A stretch of 15,210 nucleotides of DNA from Chitinophagaceae bacterium (GTDB taxonomy: Bacteria; Bacteroidota; Bacteroidia; Chitinophagales; Chitinophagaceae): the NCBI GenBank assembly GCA_025351145.1, contig JANXWM010000201.1, forward strand, positions 1 through 15,210. Reading direction: 5' to 3'. This document shows positions 7,237 to 14,552 of the stretch, one piece after another (position 1 is the stretch's first letter; the number at the start of each line of letters is the position of its first letter). Both the position numbers and the translations under genes were made by a program. A model generated the notes under the pieces. That model was given only the letters and a program-made list of their open reading frames with translations, made no database searches and was not told the DNA's origin.

Positions 7237-8328
7237 TTACTTGGGTGCCCGCCTGTACATGTAAATGGCTACAAATAAAAAAACAACATCAGGTATCCAT
7301 GCTGCTATAAGTGGCGGCAGGGTGCCTTTTGTGCTGAAGATGGTGGAAAATCTGTCCATTAATATAAAGCCTGCAGCCAGCATAAAACCTATGGCGATAT
7401 GGGCACCGCTGCCACCACGAACTTTACGGCAGGCAACCACAGCGCCAATCATAGACAGAATTAATACAGCTATTGGCGAAGCAAACCTGCGGTATTTTTC
7501 TACAAGCAAAGCATTAAGCCCTTCGGAGCCGCGGAGCGATTCGAGTTGTATAAAATTATTGAGTTCGGGTGTGGTGAGTTTGTCTTTTGCATATTCATCG
7601 TGACTGAGATCGAAAGGTTTGAAGTTAAACTTCATTTGTTTTTGGTTGGTGAGCGAAACCTTTTCTGTAAGCCCTGTAATATTGCGTTCAAATGCCTGTG
7701 AGAGTAACCAGTTCTTTTTGGCCGTATCCCAGCGGATAGATTCTGAACGCAGGTTATAAACCATTTTGTTATCCTTTACGCGGTGCATAAAAAAAGGTCC
7801 GCCAGATTTTGAAGCAGTATCGTAATTGCGTATGCCGGCATAAGTAAAAGAATCTATTCTGAAATAAATGTTTCTGTTGCTGGATAAAAGCGGGTTATAA
7901 GTAGAATTTCCGTTTACATACCTTGCTTCAAAGGTGGTGCGTATTTCATTTGCCTTAGGCACAAGATAATTTGCAGAAACCAAAGAAAGCAAGCCAAGTG
8001 TGGTTCCGCCAACCCAATATGGGCGCATCATGCGGTTAAAGCTGGTACCGCTGGCAAGTATAGCAATCAACTCACTCTGCACCGCCATTTTTGAGGTGAA
8101 GAAGATAACAGCAATAAATACAAATAAAGGAAAAAGGAGCGCAATAATATAGGGCACAAAACCAATGTAGTATTGGAGTATGATTTGTTTTGCGCTAAGG
8201 CCAGAGGCCACAAAGTCGTCTGTTTTTTCGCTGATGTCTACGGCAACGGCAATAACGGTGAAAAGGAAAATAGCAAAGAAGAAAGTAGTGAGGAATTTTT
8301 TAAGTATGTACCAGTCGAGTTTCTTCAC
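7237..8328 (-). CDS. LptF/LptG-family permease (YjgP/YjgQ)
   Basis: This 363-residue inner-membrane protein is of the type that, with LptB, extracts lipopolysaccharide from the membrane and passes it to the Lpt bridge. Three membrane segments lie near the N-terminus (about 11-31, 55-77, 103-123), then a long periplasmic beta-jellyroll-like domain (about 125-275), then three more at the C-terminus (about 282-300, 307-325, 338-357). The opening MKKLDWYILKKFLTTFFF and the early SELIAILASGTSFNRMMRP loop are typical. I cannot tell LptF from LptG. The start codon is GTG at 8328; no in-frame ATG gives a better family N-terminus. A perfect -7 box at 8379-8386 suggests its own promoter, although tgt lies upstream on the same strand, a neighbourhood I know from other Bacteroidota. 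Confidence 0.87.
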   Translation of the reverse strand: MKKLDWYILKKFLTTFFFAIFLFTVIAVAVDISEKTDDFVASGLSAKQIILQYYIGFVPYIIALLFPLFVFIAVIFFTSKMAVQSELIAILASGTSFNRMMRPYWVGGTTLGLLSLVSANYLVPKANEIRTTFEARYVNGNSTYNPLLSSNRNIYFRIDSFTYAGIRNYDTASKSGGPFFMHRVKDNKMVYNLRSESIRWDTAKKNWLLSQAFERNITGLTEKVSLTNQKQMKFNFKPFDLSHDEYAKDKLTTPELNNFIQLESLRGSEGLNALLVEKYRRFASPIAVLILSMIGAVVACRKVRGGSGAHIAIGFMLAAGFILMDRFSTIFSTKGTLPPLIAAWIPDVVFLFVAIYMYRRAPK

Positions 8329-8378
8329 AGTAAAGTCGTTGAGTCATTCAGTCAGTAAGTTAATTGCGCATTGCCCGC

Positions 8379-8386
8379 CAAAAGTA
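8379..8386 (-). promoter_or_regulatory. candidate -7 box for the lptF/lptG-type gene
   Basis: The minus strand reads TACTTTTG, a perfect match to TAnnTTTG, 50 bases upstream of the GTG start. No clear TTTG -33 element is seen at the right distance. It is the same octamer as the box at 3552. Confidence 0.5.
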
Positions 8387-8463
8387 TAGTAAAACTTGTT
8401 GCAATGTTGTTATAACATTCGCTTCGTTCTGCGCTTAGGTAAAAGCTCACTTGTAATCAGAAA

Positions 8464-8522
8464 GTACAAGAGTGCGATGCAAGGAACGCTTCATTTATGT
8501 TCTTTTGCCCGGCTCAAAAAAA
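8464..8522 (+). repeat. dispersed repeat, copy F
   Basis: Core GTACAAGAGTGCGATGCAAG at 8464-8483, one change, then GAACG, a spacer and a perfect tail GCCCGGCTCAAAAAAA ending at 8522. The tail lies 16 bases before the tgt stop codon and points toward tgt. Its left shoulder, with GGTAAAAGCTCA at about 8439-8450, closely resembles that of copy G, its partner across tgt. Confidence 0.92.
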
Positions 8523-8538
8523 TAAGTAACCAACCCGG

Positions 8539-9678
8539 TTACAAACGTTGTTTAAGTATTTCAACCATTCCCGGTTTCCACGAAGCAAAGTCTCCGGCTA
8601 TAATATGTTTTCTGGCTTCGCCCACCAGCCATAAATAAAAGGAAAGGTTTTGTATAGAGGCAATTTGCAGGCCCAGTATTTCGCCGGCCACAAACAAATG
8701 GCGCAGGTAGGCTTTGCTGTAATAGCGGCTTGTTTCGCAGGGCAGACCTTCATCAATGGCCGAAAAATCAGTTGCCCATTTCTTATTTCTGATGTTGATA
8801 ACACCCTGTGTGGTAAACAGCATTCCGTTGCGGCCGTTTCGGGTGGGCATTACACAATCGAACATATCTATGCCCAGCGAAATACATTCTAAAATATTCC
8901 ATGGTGTGCCCACGCCCATTAAATAGCGGGGCTTATTTACGGGCAGGTTCTCTGCGCACAATGCCGTAAAATCGTACATCATTTGTTCTGGTTCGCCTAC
9001 ACTTAAGCCACCTATTGCATTGCCCTCGGCTTCTTTCGACGATACATATTCGCAGGACTGTTTGCGGAGGTCTTCAAATGTACTGCCCTGCACAATGGGG
9101 AAAAGGTTTTGCGTGTACCCATATTTATCCGGTGTTTCGGCCATTCTGGTAAAACATCTTGTGAGCCAGCGGTGCGTAAGCTCCATGCTTTTTTTTGCGT
9201 AGCCGTATTCGCTTGGGTATGGCGGACATTCATCGAAAGCCATTACAATATCGGCACCAATACTTCGCTGAATATCCATTACATTTTCTGGTGTAAACAG
9301 GTGGCGGCTGCCATCAATATGCGATTGAAATACCACACCTTCTTCTTTTATTTTCCTGTTGGCGGCGAGTGAAAAAACCTGGTAACCGCCACTATCTGTA
9401 AGTATGGGTTTGTGCCAGCCATTGAACTTGTGCAAACCGCCTGCTGCCTGCAGCACTTCAATGCCCGGGCGCAGATATAAATGATAGGTATTGCCAAGGA
9501 TGATCTGAGCTTTAACCTCATCTTTCAACTGTTGCTGGGTAACGGCTTTTACACTGCCCACTGTACCCACAGGCATAAAAACAGGCGTTAGTATTTCGCC
9601 ATGATCTGTATTAATAATGCCTGCCCTTGCCTTACTGCCGGTATCGGTATGCTGAAGCTGAAATGTGAGTGCTGCCAT
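8539..9678 (-). CDS. tgt: tRNA-guanine transglycosylase
   Basis: This 379-residue enzyme swaps guanine-34 for preQ1 in GUN-anticodon tRNAs, a step in queuosine formation. DSGGYQ carries the general acid/base Asp95, and MFDCVMPTRNGRNG holds the nucleophile Asp274. VQGSTFEDLR, AIGGLSVGEP and RYLMGVGTPWNI are substrate-pocket motifs. The zinc site is unusual: bacterial enzymes normally have CxCxxC followed by a His, but here the stretch reads LPCETSRYYSKAYLRH, so only one cysteine (C314) and the histidine (H327) remain. I recall a loss of these cysteines in other Bacteroidota sequences but cannot confirm it here. The frame stays open to 9789 through repeat copy G; the start is set at 9678 (MAALTF) because the family begins there and a perfect -7 box lies just upstream. 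Confidence 0.95.
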   Translation of the reverse strand: MAALTFQLQHTDTGSKARAGIINTDHGEILTPVFMPVGTVGSVKAVTQQQLKDEVKAQIILGNTYHLYLRPGIEVLQAAGGLHKFNGWHKPILTDSGGYQVFSLAANRKIKEEGVVFQSHIDGSRHLFTPENVMDIQRSIGADIVMAFDECPPYPSEYGYAKKSMELTHRWLTRCFTRMAETPDKYGYTQNLFPIVQGSTFEDLRKQSCEYVSSKEAEGNAIGGLSVGEPEQMMYDFTALCAENLPVNKPRYLMGVGTPWNILECISLGIDMFDCVMPTRNGRNGMLFTTQGVINIRNKKWATDFSAIDEGLPCETSRYYSKAYLRHLFVAGEILGLQIASIQNLSFYLWLVGEARKHIIAGDFASWKPGMVEILKQRL

Positions 9679-9692
9679 AAATATTAAGGCCG

Positions 9693-9700
9693 CAAAGATA
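9693..9700 (-). promoter_or_regulatory. candidate -7 box for tgt
   Basis: The minus strand reads TATCTTTG, a perfect TAnnTTTG match, 14 bases upstream of the tgt ATG. The resulting leader would be only a few bases long. Its position supports the 9678 start over the longer open frame. No convincing -33 TTTG is seen. Confidence 0.55.
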
Positions 9701-9740
9701 GAAGGTTCGGAGTTTGGAGTTTGCAGTTTGTAGTTTTTGG

Positions 9741-9797
9741 TTTTTGTACCGGGCTTTAAAATATGCATGAAACTGCTCTTGCGTCGCACTCTTGTAC
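9741..9797 (-). repeat. dispersed repeat, copy G
   Basis: Perfect minus-strand core at 9778-9797, then a spacer (here without the usual GGAACG) and the tail GCCCGGTACAAAAA ending at 9741. The 5' shoulder on the minus strand, CGCTTCGGTAAAAGCTCA (about 9815-9832), matches copy F. It points to the tgt start, 63 bases away, and forms an inward pair with copy F. Confidence 0.9.
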
Positions 9798-9958
9798 GTT
9801 CGGATTATTTATTGAGCTTTTACCGAAGCGAAGATTGAAGCGAGTTATTCAAAAGCCGGGATTGCTTTGAAAGAAATGATTTTTAGGTAAAGGCATATAT
9901 AATGATTAAACCCGATGAATAGCGGATATTGCTTTATGCAGGCTTTGCACTCTGAAAT

Positions 9959-10249
9959 TCAGGAGCTAAGTATTTTCCAGGTAGTTTCTATATCAGGGTC
10001 GGAGTTGTCTTTTATAGACATATTATCATCCTTTGTTTCATCTGTCATAACCTCATCAAATTCCGGAAGGCTTATATTTTCGCTGCCGTTTTCTTTCCTG
10101 TCGCGGTAATCTGTTTTCACGTTTTTAATATCGGCTTCAGAAATGCGGTCATGCTCATTCATCAGATGTTCATGTATCCTCCTTACTGTTTGCGCATCCG
10201 TAAAGTGGTTTTCTTTTTCGGCATCCTGCTTTGTCTTATGGTTTGGCAT
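9959..10249 (-). CDS. small acidic hydrophilic protein of unknown function
   Basis: This 96-residue protein has about one quarter Asp plus Glu, many Lys, Asn and Ser, no cysteine, no signal peptide and no membrane segment. It contains ISEADIKNVKTD in the middle and ends DPDIETTWKILSS. Small acidic proteins of this pattern are, as far as I recall, frequent as hypothetical genes in Chitinophagaceae, with conservation in the ISEADI and TTW segments. The composition suggests a disordered or weakly folded cytoplasmic protein. It is the only gene here whose upstream gap carries no dispersed repeat. Coding status is likely but not certain; function unknown. Confidence 0.65.
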   Translation of the reverse strand: MPNHKTKQDAEKENHFTDAQTVRRIHEHLMNEHDRISEADIKNVKTDYRDRKENGSENISLPEFDEVMTDETKDDNMSIKDNSDPDIETTWKILSS

Positions 10250-10520
10250 AACAATATTTTTGGTTACAGAAACAATAGATATAATATCGTACCAAGATGA
10301 TTAAAGGGCAAAATGATATTAAATACATAAAAAATTACCGCCATTTATACATACCATAAAATTAAACCTTAATTATAATGTTGTGGTGCATATTCTGTAA
10401 TCACGGGTATTTTTACCCCGATGAGATTTTTTAAATATTACGCATAAAATTTCAATCCTGTTTTTTCCGTTACATAAACCGGATGATTCAACAACCGTCT
10501 TAAATGCTGAAATTATTTTT
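10250..10520. other. divergent intergenic region without the dispersed repeat
   Basis: This is 271 bp of A/T-rich sequence between the small acidic protein gene (minus) and the serine hydrolase gene (plus). It should hold both promoters, but I find no perfect TAnnTTTG box, no strong hairpin and no copy of the repeat core. It is the only gap longer than 60 bp without a copy. Confidence 0.6.
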
Positions 10521-11618
10521 ATGAAATATTGTTTTCTATTCTTTAGCCTCGTTATTTTATTTTCTTTATCCTGCAAAAAAAGTGTTTCCAATTCAACACC
10601 AGTGCCGCCTGTAACAGATACCGGGCTTTACTTTCCGCCAGTTGCCGGTACTGAGTGGCAGACAACCACACCTGCTTCGCTTGGCTGGAATGAAACTGCC
10701 CTCAACGATGTGTATACTTATCTGCAGCAAAAAAATACAAAGGCGTTTATCATTCTTAAAAAAGGCAGGATTGTTACAGAAAAATATTTTGGCAGTTTTA
10801 CGGCAGACAGTCTCTGGTACTGGGCATCTGCAGGCAAAACCATCACGGCCATGCTGGTGGGTATTGAACAGCAGGAAGGCTTATTAAATATCAGCGATAA
10901 ATCATCAAAATATCTTGGCACCGGCTGGACATCATTGCCTCAGCAAAAAGAAGATCTTATTACTATCCGCAACCAGCTTACCATGACCACCGGGCTCGAT
11001 GACGCTGTGACACCCGATAACGATTGTACTTCCCCGGAATGCCTTGTCTACAAAGCCGATGCAGGCACACGTTGGGCATATCATAATGCACCTTACACGG
11101 TGCTTGATAAAGTAGTAGAAGCTGCAAGCGGCACCACATTCAATGATTATTTTCAGCAAAAAATAAGAAACCCAATTGGTATGAATGGCCTCTGGCTGCC
11201 TTCGGGTTACAACAATGTTTATTACAGCAATGCCCGCAGTATGGCAAGGTTTGGCTTGCTGCTTTTAAATAAAGGCAAATGGAATCAAACTGCAATTTTA
11301 AGCGACAGCAATTATTTTAATGCGCAAACCAATACATCGCAAAACCTTAATCCATCTTATGGTTATTTAACCTGGCTCAATGGAAAAGCAAGCTACATGT
11401 TACCAACATTGCAATTTGTTTTTTCGGGAATGCTTACACCCAATGCACCTGCTGAAATGTTTGCTGCGCTTGGCAAGAACGATCAAAAAATATATGTGGT
11501 TCCTTCGCAAAAATTGGTAGTTATACGCATGGGCGAATCGGCGGGAAACGTGCAACTCGCTCTGTCAAGTTTTGATAATGAGTTATGGGGAAAATTAAAA
11601 ATGGTTATTGGCTATTGA
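10521..11618 (+). CDS. lipoprotein serine hydrolase (class C beta-lactamase fold)
   Basis: This 365-residue exported protein has a hydrophobic leader ending in the lipobox FSLSC, so Cys18 is likely lipidated, followed by a Ser/Pro/Thr-rich linker. The fold motifs are in order: the catalytic SxxK as SAGK (Ser103, Lys106) in WYWASAGKTITAML, and YxN as YHN (Tyr187) in WAYHNAPYTVLDK. The third motif is not a classical KTG; the region ALGKNDQKIYVVPSQKLVVIRMG fills its place, as in esterase-like members. The family includes D-amino-acid peptidases, esterases and beta-lactamases, so the substrate is unknown; resistance should not be assumed. It stands alone on the plus strand, and its 3' end faces that of nagA with two head-to-head repeats between. 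Confidence 0.87.
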   Translation: MKYCFLFFSLVILFSLSCKKSVSNSTPVPPVTDTGLYFPPVAGTEWQTTTPASLGWNETALNDVYTYLQQKNTKAFIILKKGRIVTEKYFGSFTADSLWYWASAGKTITAMLVGIEQQEGLLNISDKSSKYLGTGWTSLPQQKEDLITIRNQLTMTTGLDDAVTPDNDCTSPECLVYKADAGTRWAYHNAPYTVLDKVVEAASGTTFNDYFQQKIRNPIGMNGLWLPSGYNNVYYSNARSMARFGLLLLNKGKWNQTAILSDSNYFNAQTNTSQNLNPSYGYLTWLNGKASYMLPTLQFVFSGMLTPNAPAEMFAALGKNDQKIYVVPSQKLVVIRMGESAGNVQLALSSFDNELWGKLKMVIGY

Positions 11619-11625
11619 TTTAAAC

Positions 11626-11681
11626 TTTTGTTTACAAACTGTATTGCTGCTATCATCGCCGCTTGTGTCACTCACTTGTGC
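11626..11681 (-). repeat. dispersed repeat, copy K (divergent variant)
   Basis: The minus-strand core is GCACAAGTGAGTGACACAAG at 11662-11681, the same variant type as copy J. The tail is degenerate (a weak A-rich end near 11626, without CCGGG). The shoulder CAATAAAGTTC (minus strand, 11686-11696) matches that of copy A. It sits just after the serine hydrolase stop codon and head to head with copy H. Confidence 0.75.
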
Positions 11682-11730
11682 GTTCTGAACTTTATTGGGC
11701 AACATGCAGCAGCTCAATTTTATTCATACA

Positions 11731-11790
11731 GTACAAGAGTGCGACGCAAGGGACGATCTATAGAATTACTTCAGCCCGGCTCAAAAAAAA
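11731..11790 (+). repeat. dispersed repeat, copy H
   Basis: Perfect core GTACAAGAGTGCGACGCAAG at 11731-11750, then GGACG, a spacer and a perfect tail CAGCCCGGCTCAAAAAAAA ending at 11790. The tail ends 3 bases before the nagA stop codon. The left shoulder GCTCAATTTTATTC resembles copies A and G. Confidence 0.92.
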
Positions 11791-11793
11791 TGC

Positions 11794-12888
11794 TTAAGAA
11801 ACAATTACTTTTACCAATTCAAAATCGTTGTTTATTACTACAAAATCTGCTTTGTGATTTTCTTTTATTGCACCAAGCTCTTGCTCTAAATGCATTACTA
11901 TGGCGGGATACAGGCTGCACATGCGCAGTGCTTCTTCAGTATCAATACCGCAATGCCGCACGAAGTTTGTAAAGCATTTATGCATGGTAAGCGCAGAGCC
12001 GCTGAGTATGCCGTTGGAAGTATATTTATCCGTTTCAAGCGTGTGTTTATAATAACCTTCGGTTGTTTCGGTAACAGCATCGGTAATGGCAAATAATCTT
12101 TCGCCCATAATTTTTTTGGCAATGCGTATGGCAGCAAAATCAACATGGTGACCATCGGGAACAAGGCTGCAACGAACAGCGCTGTGATTAAAGATGGCAC
12201 CTACCATTCCCGGTGCACGGTGTTGCAACCCACTCATGGCATTGTACAAATGCGTGGCAGTGTGTATGCCTTTATCAAAAGCATCAGTTGCCTGTTCGTA
12301 TGTTGCGTTGGTATGCCCGGCAGACACAACAATATTGTAAGATTGAATTAAATTGATTACTTCCTGCGAGCAACATTCGGGTGCAATGGTGATGATCTTA
12401 ATTACATCTTTGCCATACTCTAATAATTCTTTTGCCTGCTCAACAGTTGGTGAGAATATCCATTCTTCCCTGTGTGCGCCACGCTTTGAAGGATTGATCC
12501 AGGGGCCTTCCACATGCAGTCCCAGTGCGCCTTTGCCGCCTTGCTGCCAGTAAGATTTTACAGCATCGATGCATTGAAATATTGTTTCGTAAGTGTTCGT
12601 TGCAACAGTGGGTATGCAATGTGTTGCGCCACCTGCTGTGCAATAATGTACTATTGCTTTCACGGTTGCGGCATCGGGATAAACAGCCAGCAGTCTTCCA
12701 TGTGCACCATACAACTGAATATCGATATAAGCGGGTGCGATCATTACATCGCCAAGATCTGTAACATCCATTGTGTTGCTTAATTCAGCAGCAGGAAATA
12801 CGCTTTCAATTACTCCATTACTTACTGCAACTGCATGATTGTGGAGCATCTCATAACCAGTAAAAACTTTCGCAGCTTTGTATATCAT
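11794..12888 (-). CDS. nagA: N-acetylglucosamine-6-phosphate deacetylase
   Basis: This 364-residue amidohydrolase removes the acetyl group from GlcNAc-6-phosphate, feeding amino sugars from chitin or cell-wall turnover to NagB. Metal ligands are in place: Glu127 in GLHVEGPW, His192 in SAGHTNATYE, His213 in THLYNAMSGL. The catalytic Asp270 is in FAITDAVTE. The first-strand HxH of many amidohydrolases is replaced by IDIQLYGAHG, as normal for NagA. DGHHVD and LSGSALTM are further family motifs. It starts 3 bases after the stop of the nitrilase-type gene, so the two form an operon. No nagB or sugar transporter lies in the window. Confidence 0.93.
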   Translation of the reverse strand: MIYKAAKVFTGYEMLHNHAVAVSNGVIESVFPAAELSNTMDVTDLGDVMIAPAYIDIQLYGAHGRLLAVYPDAATVKAIVHYCTAGGATHCIPTVATNTYETIFQCIDAVKSYWQQGGKGALGLHVEGPWINPSKRGAHREEWIFSPTVEQAKELLEYGKDVIKIITIAPECCSQEVINLIQSYNIVVSAGHTNATYEQATDAFDKGIHTATHLYNAMSGLQHRAPGMVGAIFNHSAVRCSLVPDGHHVDFAAIRIAKKIMGERLFAITDAVTETTEGYYKHTLETDKYTSNGILSGSALTMHKCFTNFVRHCGIDTEEALRMCSLYPAIVMHLEQELGAIKENHKADFVVINNDFELVKVIVS

Positions 12889-12891
12889 TTA

Positions 12892-13683
12892 TTATTCGTT
12901 GGTAATTATAAAATCGTCTGCATCTTTTAGAAAAGGCAGCTTATTTCTTATTTCGTCTAAACTATCTTTTTGCAAAGTGATGGTGAACACATCTTCATCA
13001 TGTGCTTTATGATACAATGTTTCGCCAAGCGCATTAACCACCATACTGTCGCCGCTGTGATAAATATTATTGCCATCATCGCCTACACGGTTTACGCCAA
13101 TAACATAACATTGATTTTCTATTGCCCTTGCCTGCAATAAAGTTTTCCATGCATGGTTGCGGCGCTCAGGCCAATTGGCAACATACATGAGTAAATCATA
13201 TTCAGGGCTTTCCTGCGATTGCTGCCTTGCCCATACAGGAAAGCGCAGGTCGTAACAAACCTGCAGGTTTATTTTCCAGCCTTTTACTGATGCGATCATC
13301 CGCTTGCTGCCTGCTGTATAATTTTCGTGTTCGTTGGCGAAGGCAAATAAATGGCGTTTATCGTAATAGCCAAATTCCCCGTTTGGCAACATCCAAATCA
13401 AGCGGTTAAAATAGTTGCCGTTATCGTTGATGATAATGCTTCCGGTAAGGATAATCCTTTTTTCTTTTGCGATTCGCTGCATCCACTGAAACGTAACGCC
13501 ATCCATTGTTTCAGCAAGCTCTGCAGGTTTCATGCTAAAGCCGGTACTGAACATTTCGGGCAGAATTGCGATCTCTGTTTTTTCAGCAAGATGCATGATC
13601 TTTTCTTCCAGCATGGCAAGGTTGGCCTGCTTATCTTCCCAGTGAAGTTTTGTTTGTATAAGTGTAACAGTAAGCGGTAACAT
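12892..13683 (-). CDS. YafV-type omega-amidase, nitrilase superfamily
   Basis: This 263-residue cytoplasmic amidase of the carbon-nitrogen hydrolase fold has the catalytic triad: Glu43 in LPEMFSTGF, Lys109 in YYDKRHLFAFANEHENY and Cys143 in LQVCYDLRFPVWAR. The CYDLRFPVW, YVANWPERR and ARAIENQCYVIGVNRVG blocks are those of the YafV/omega-amidase branch, which acts on 2-oxoglutaramate or 2-oxosuccinamate formed by glutamine and asparagine transaminases. The role here is by homology. The frame is open to 13752, but the first 23 residues do not look like the family; MLPLTVTLIQTKLHWEDK from 13683 does. It is the first gene of a two-gene unit with nagA. Confidence 0.88.
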   Translation of the reverse strand: MLPLTVTLIQTKLHWEDKQANLAMLEEKIMHLAEKTEIAILPEMFSTGFSMKPAELAETMDGVTFQWMQRIAKEKRIILTGSIIINDNGNYFNRLIWMLPNGEFGYYDKRHLFAFANEHENYTAGSKRMIASVKGWKINLQVCYDLRFPVWARQQSQESPEYDLLMYVANWPERRNHAWKTLLQARAIENQCYVIGVNRVGDDGNNIYHSGDSMVVNALGETLYHKAHDEDVFTITLQKDSLDEIRNKLPFLKDADDFIITNE

Positions 13684-13765
13684 ATATGCTTGTAAAGATG
13701 AAATAAATATTTGCTGTAAATTTAAGAACAGGGCAATATTTTCATTGATCATTTATATTCCGAAA

Positions 13766-13820
13766 GTACAAGAGAGCGACGCAACTGGGCCGCTATAAAA
13801 AACTAAAGTTGGGTCCAGAA
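13766..13820 (+). repeat. dispersed repeat, copy I
   Basis: Core GTACAAGAGAGCGACGCAAC at 13766-13785, two changes, then a spacer and a degenerate tail TTGGGTCCAGAAA near 13809-13820, ending 3 bases before the DUF1080 stop codon. The left shoulder TATATTCCGAAAGTACAAG is shared, apart from one base, only with copy J, its partner on the other side of the DUF1080 gene. Confidence 0.85.
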
Positions 13821-13823
13821 ATT

Positions 13824-14513
13824 TTATTTTATTTCTTTTATTTTAATGTTCCTGAAATAAATGGGCGCACCTGCATGCTTGCCCTGGAAACCGATGCGGC
13901 CATGCAGCGGCAGCGCTGCCATCGGGTTTGGAAGCCATGAAGGAACTTCTGTACCGTCTGGATTTGTTTTTGCCGAAGTAAACTGGCTCATATCGCACTC
14001 ATTCACCAGTTCGCCGTTTAGTACAATCCATATTTTTTTGCCTTTGCAGGTAATGGTATAATGGTTCCATTCGCCTGCCGGTTTTACCGTGCGTTTGCTG
14101 GCTGGCTGGTGGCCAAACACAGCGGCGCATTGCCAGTCTGGTGCGGCTTTCGACCATTCTTCTGAATAGTCATCTGCAATTTGTATTTCCACAGAATGTG
14201 GTATCCACTCTTTTGTTTCAGTAGCATGCACAATTACACCGCTGTTAGTGCCGGGTGCATTTTTAAATTCAAGGTCGAGTATAAAATCGTCGTACTCGTT
14301 TTTGCTCCAGATGGCTTCATCTTTTGTGGCCGTCATCACGCCATCTGTAATACTCCATACACCCGGCGGATAAATTGCATTGGTAATGCTATCGTTAAAA
14401 AGATTGCTCCAGCCTTTGCCCGACGTGTTGGGATGTTTATCAAAATCTTTTTGTGCAAATGCGAATACATTCATCAGAGAAAAGGCGATAACGAGTAAGG
14501 TATTTTTTTTCAT
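13824..14513 (-). CDS. secreted DUF1080 (3-keto-disaccharide hydrolase-type) protein
   Basis: This 229-residue protein has a signal peptide (MKKNTLLVIAFSLMNVFAFA, cut before Gln21) and one DUF1080 domain of concanavalin-like beta-sandwich fold. Hallmarks are WSITDGVMTATKDEAIWSKNEYDDFILDLEFK, NSGVIVHAT and VEIQIADD, then GEWNHYTITCKGKKIWIVLNGELV and GRIGFQGKHAGAPIYFRNIKIKEI. Pfam now names the family 3-keto-disaccharide hydrolase, after members that cleave 3-keto-glycosides; whether this one does is unknown. It should act in the periplasm or outside. The frame is open to 14597 through copy J, but the signal peptide fixes the start at 14513. A near-consensus -7 box TATCTTTA lies at 14536-14543. 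Confidence 0.9.
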   Translation of the reverse strand: MKKNTLLVIAFSLMNVFAFAQKDFDKHPNTSGKGWSNLFNDSITNAIYPPGVWSITDGVMTATKDEAIWSKNEYDDFILDLEFKNAPGTNSGVIVHATETKEWIPHSVEIQIADDYSEEWSKAAPDWQCAAVFGHQPASKRTVKPAGEWNHYTITCKGKKIWIVLNGELVNECDMSQFTSAKTNPDGTEVPSWLPNPMAALPLHGRIGFQGKHAGAPIYFRNIKIKEIK

Positions 14514-14552
14514 GTCATTGAATTGTTGCGGACAATAAAGATAAGAGAGAAA

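Noticed and set aside
10373..10591. 72-codon minus-strand ORF in the repeat-free gap
   Set aside because: Overlaps the start and signal peptide of the serine hydrolase gene on the other strand and shows no family features.
10521..11618. Antibiotic-resistance beta-lactamase
   Set aside because: Has SxxK and YxN but no KTG; the fold is shared with many esterases and peptidases, so a resistance call is not supported.
11628..11972. Plus-strand ORF after the serine hydrolase gene
   Set aside because: It crosses both repeats and runs antisense into nagA; low-quality composition and no recognisable motif.
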